From the NCBI GenBank assembly GCA_019637635.1, contig JAHBVI010000015.1:1-64000 (forward strand): a stretch of 64,000 bases of DNA, in the 5' to 3' direction. The notes under the pieces are model-generated. The model did no database searches and was not told the DNA's origin. It saw only the letters and a list, made by a program, of their open reading frames with translations. The DNA is from Anaerolineae bacterium. GTDB lineage: Bacteria > Chloroflexota > Anaerolineae > Promineifilales > Promineifilaceae. Of this stretch, positions 63,782-64,000 are shown one piece after another (position 1 is the first letter of the stretch; each line of letters opens with the position of its first letter). Both the position numbers and the translations under genes were made by a program.

Positions 63782-63785
63782 AGCC

Positions 63786-63911
63786 GTGTCTAGTGATCAG
63801 GTGTCAAGTATCAAGTCACCTGACACCTGACACCTGACACCTGAACACCTGACACCTGACACCTGACACATGACACCTGACACCTGACACCTGACACCTG
63901 ACACATGACAC
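63786..63911. repeat. ACACCTG heptamer array
   Basis: About 15 heptamers of ACACCTG with variants (ACACATG, ATCAAGT, TGTCAAG) run from the ligase stop to the next start. The final ACACATG unit contributes the ATG of the CoA-transferase gene. Confidence 0.92.
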
Positions 63912-64000
63912 CTCCCCTGGCTTCCCTCAAAATCCTCGACTTCACCACCCTGCTGCCGGGGCCGTTTGGCAGCATGATGTTGGCCGACCTGGGCGCGGAT
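63905..64000 (+). CDS. CaiB/BaiF-type CoA-transferase, 3' part outside window
   Basis: Only the first 32 codons are present: ASLKILDFTTLLPGPFGSMM then LADLGAD, the conserved N-terminus of family III CoA-transferases. The ATG is part of the heptamer array and no ribosome site is visible. It continues the acyl-CoA gene group. Confidence 0.85.
   Translation, partial: MTPPLASLKILDFTTLLPGPFGSMMLADLGAD

Noticed and set aside
1..64000. tRNA, rRNA, known riboswitches, transposases or prophage genes
   Set aside because: Scanned for cloverleaf-like patterns, rRNA signatures and transposase or integrase motifs by eye; nothing convincing seen, though small RNAs could be missed.

Overview
The window looks like chromosomal DNA of a Chloroflexota bacterium, most likely class Anaerolineae. 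This rests on moderate-to-high GC, lipoproteins with long Thr/Pro linkers, double-PhnE phosphonate transporters, secreted proteases with P domains, a fatty-acid oxidation cluster and dense heptamer repeats. No rRNA or tRNA gene was seen, so the assignment is inferred from gene content and style only.

Layout. 1-1250 is the end of a CRISPR array (17 identical 37-bp repeats, continuing beyond the left edge, no cas genes in the window). A putative leader and a dense cluster of tandem and inverted repeats follow (1251-1585). Then come dnaE, a RelE/XRE toxin-antitoxin pair and a SWIM zinc-finger protein. A PhnD-PhnC-PhnE-PhnE uptake operon occupies 8.5-14.0 kb, followed by a bactofilin/coiled-coil protein and methylthioadenosine phosphorylase. 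17.1-18.6 kb is a small-gene island with a frameshifted RelE, its antitoxin and a DUF7662-XRE protein. 18.7-24.4 kb carries aldehyde:ferredoxin oxidoreductase, Uma2, a G5/beta-propeller lipoprotein, DUF2267 and bL25. 24.6-33.7 kb carries a GT-C glycosyltransferase, malQ and glgA (alpha-glucan metabolism), a LysM protein, nfo, an M19 dipeptidase and a SUI1 factor.

33.7-45.4 kb is mainly minus strand: a PT-rich lipoprotein, then a fatty-acid beta-oxidation cluster (fadA, fadN and two acyl-CoA dehydrogenases) with a vapBC-like pair and a three-gene nucleotidyltransferase/DUF6922 cassette interleaved, then folP, a TetR regulator and folK. 45.7-47.1 kb is a divergent HxlR/QorB-like redox pair. 47.2-56.1 kb holds two very large secreted proteins that share a P domain (one an M36 metallopeptidase), with murJ between them. 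56.4-64 kb holds a DUF6930-like protein, an aminotransferase, small membrane proteins, an MBL hydrolase, a thioesterase, an acyl-CoA synthetase and the start of a CaiB-type CoA-transferase. The last genes probably belong with the acyl-CoA metabolism encoded upstream.

The most striking property is repeat architecture rather than any single gene. (i) The palindromic octamer ACGGCCGT occurs about 120 times outside the CRISPR array by manual scan, against one or two expected, and is also embedded in every CRISPR repeat; this resembles the cyanobacterial HIP1 situation. (ii) Heptameric tandem repeats of many sequences fill intergenic gaps and run into coding regions (dnaE, the GT-C gene, the folP 5' end, the CaiB start codon). 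(iii) At least three families of dispersed or perfect inverted repeats occur between genes, including a 63-bp element in three copies and AGAC...GTCT hairpins.
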